From assembly GCA_046729975.1 (NCBI GenBank), contig JBKPHS010000112.1, positions 1 to 5,284 of the forward strand: 5,284 nt of DNA. The letters are read 5' to 3'. The position numbers and the translations under genes were made by a program. This stretch comes from JBKPHS01 sp046729975 (GTDB lineage: Bacteria; Actinomycetota; Thermoleophilia; Solirubrobacterales; Thermoleophilaceae). Positions 4,917 to 5,284 of this stretch are shown one piece after another (the stretch's first letter is position 1; every line of letters begins with the position of its first letter). The notes beneath the pieces are model-generated. The model had not been told where the DNA came from and made no database searches. It worked only from the letters and a program-made list of their open reading frames with translations.

Positions 4917-5129
4917 TCACCACTCGCTGTCCGAGTCGTGCGTGAAGCCGCGCTTGGACGTCGGGTACTGGCGCTTGTTCACCGCGATCGCGAAGCCAAC
5001 GAACGTCAGCACGAAGACGCCGAAGACGACCCAGTCGGCCCAGCTGTCGGCGATCAGCACAGCCGCGACCACAATCGCACCGAGGAACAGCGCTGCGAAC
5101 AGTAGTTGCGCCCAGAGTGGCTGGTTCAT
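4917..5129 (-). CDS. Small two-helix membrane protein of unknown function
   Basis: A 70-aa protein with hydrophobic segments at about residues 7-27 and 31-51 joined by a very short turn (DSWAD), forming a helical hairpin. The tail NKRQYPTSKRGFTHDSDSEW is polar, with a basic part next to the membrane and an acidic end, so both termini are probably cytoplasmic. It has no catalytic motif and the family is not recognised. ATG 5129 is supported by GGAG at 5139-5142, 9 nt upstream. Its stop is 1 nt from that of the convergent HTH-membrane gene, and it is divergent from a universal stress protein gene. A promoter fits in the 62-bp gap. The spacing and context suggest a stress-related small membrane protein, but that is only guilt by association. 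Confidence 0.82.
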   Translation of the reverse strand: MNQPLWAQLLFAALFLGAIVVAAVLIADSWADWVVFGVFVLTFVGFAIAVNKRQYPTSKRGFTHDSDSEW

Positions 5130-5152
5130 TACGCTCGTCTCCGCTCAGAGCG

Positions 5153-5181
5153 AGCATAGGCCAGCAGTCGAAGGCGGGCAA
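5153..5181 (-). promoter_or_regulatory. Putative promoter of the small two-helix membrane protein gene
   Basis: Reading leftwards: TTGCCC (5181-5176), a 17-nt spacer, then TATGCT (5158-5153), each 4/6 to sigma-70 consensus. The start point would be near 5146, giving a leader of about 16 nt that contains the GGAG. The -35 box touches the first base of the SD of the divergent universal stress gene. Confidence 0.4.
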
Positions 5182-5191
5182 GGAGGGACAG

Positions 5192-5284
5192 ATGGTCGGG
5201 ACGATCGCCGTCGGCACCGACGGATCAGAGACGGCGGGCAAGGCCGTCGACTTCGCGATCGACATGGCGGAGAGGTATGGCGCC
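5192..5284 (+). CDS. Universal stress protein (UspA family), partial (cut at right edge)
   Basis: Only the first 31 codons are present, open to the edge. TIAVGTDGSETAGKAVDFAI is the classic beta1-loop-alpha1 start of the Usp fold: a hydrophobic strand followed by the Asp in GTDGS, which in ATP-binding members contacts the nucleotide. The helix continues as AIDMAERYGA. The start ATG 5192 is strongly supported by AGGAGG at 5181-5186, 5 nt upstream. Family members are cytosolic, usually about 140-150 aa per domain, and respond to starvation, redox or hypoxic stress. Whether this one binds ATP (the Gly-rich motif near the C-terminus) or has two domains cannot be seen. It is divergent from the small membrane protein gene. 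Confidence 0.88.
   Translation, partial: MVGTIAVGTDGSETAGKAVDFAIDMAERYGA

Noticed and set aside
4545..5105. Rightward open frame overlapping the tail of the HTH-membrane gene and the small two-helix gene
   Set aside because: Arg/Pro/Ser-rich with no motif. The accepted tail frame ends in a Gly/Pro/His stretch usual for such proteins, and the small membrane gene has an SD and two clear helices.
1..5284. Mobile elements, CRISPR, toxin-antitoxin or defence genes
   Set aside because: No transposase, integrase, direct repeats, spacer arrays or defence domains were seen on either strand; the tRNA has no adjacent repeated 3' end that would mark an attachment site.

Overview
The window is very GC-rich and densely coded, and its codons end mostly in G or C. 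The gene content points to a high-GC actinobacterium: a haloalkane dehalogenase resembling the mycobacterial Rv2296/DhmA type, a CsbD/MBP1-like charged protein, an AhpD-like protein and GTG starts. The C-terminal style of the HTH-membrane protein is reminiscent of Thermoleophilia (Solirubrobacter relatives). That placement is inferred from style and recalled family resemblance, not from a database search. I see no insertion sequence, CRISPR array, prophage or integration site, so this looks like ordinary chromosomal sequence.

Left part (1-2526). A carboxymuconolactone decarboxylase/AhpD-like gene is read leftwards and runs off the left edge. Divergent from it is a rightward set: a 125-aa three-helix membrane protein, a haloalkane dehalogenase with a complete catalytic set, a 62-aa CsbD-like protein overlapping the dehalogenase stop by ATGA, and a PaaI-type hotdog thioesterase. 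The last three probably form one transcript; the membrane protein, 40 nt upstream, may belong to it. A link between dehalogenation or acyl-CoA turnover and stress or redox protection is only an inference from neighbourhood.

Middle (2539-3689, all leftward). A small secreted three-cysteine protein comes first, with a textbook SD and a GTG start. It is followed by a fatty acid 2-hydroxylase (Scs7/FA2H type, no cytochrome b5 domain) and then a tRNA-Leu(CAG).

Right part (3690-5284). A rightward gene encodes a sigma-region-4-like HTH, one membrane helix and a long Pro/Ala/Arg-rich tail. It is preceded by the most unusual stretch of the window: a plausible promoter, a leader that can fold as a three-way junction starting at the predicted +1, a strong SD, and a 21-codon upstream ORF whose stop overlaps the start of the main gene. 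The gene ends tail-to-tail, 1 nt from a leftward two-helix small membrane protein, with a 17-nt perfect palindrome at the junction. A universal stress protein gene, divergent from that small gene, begins at the right edge and is cut off.

No clearly new multi-gene system is visible. The best candidates for something undescribed are the structured leader and upstream ORF in front of the HTH-membrane protein, and that protein itself.
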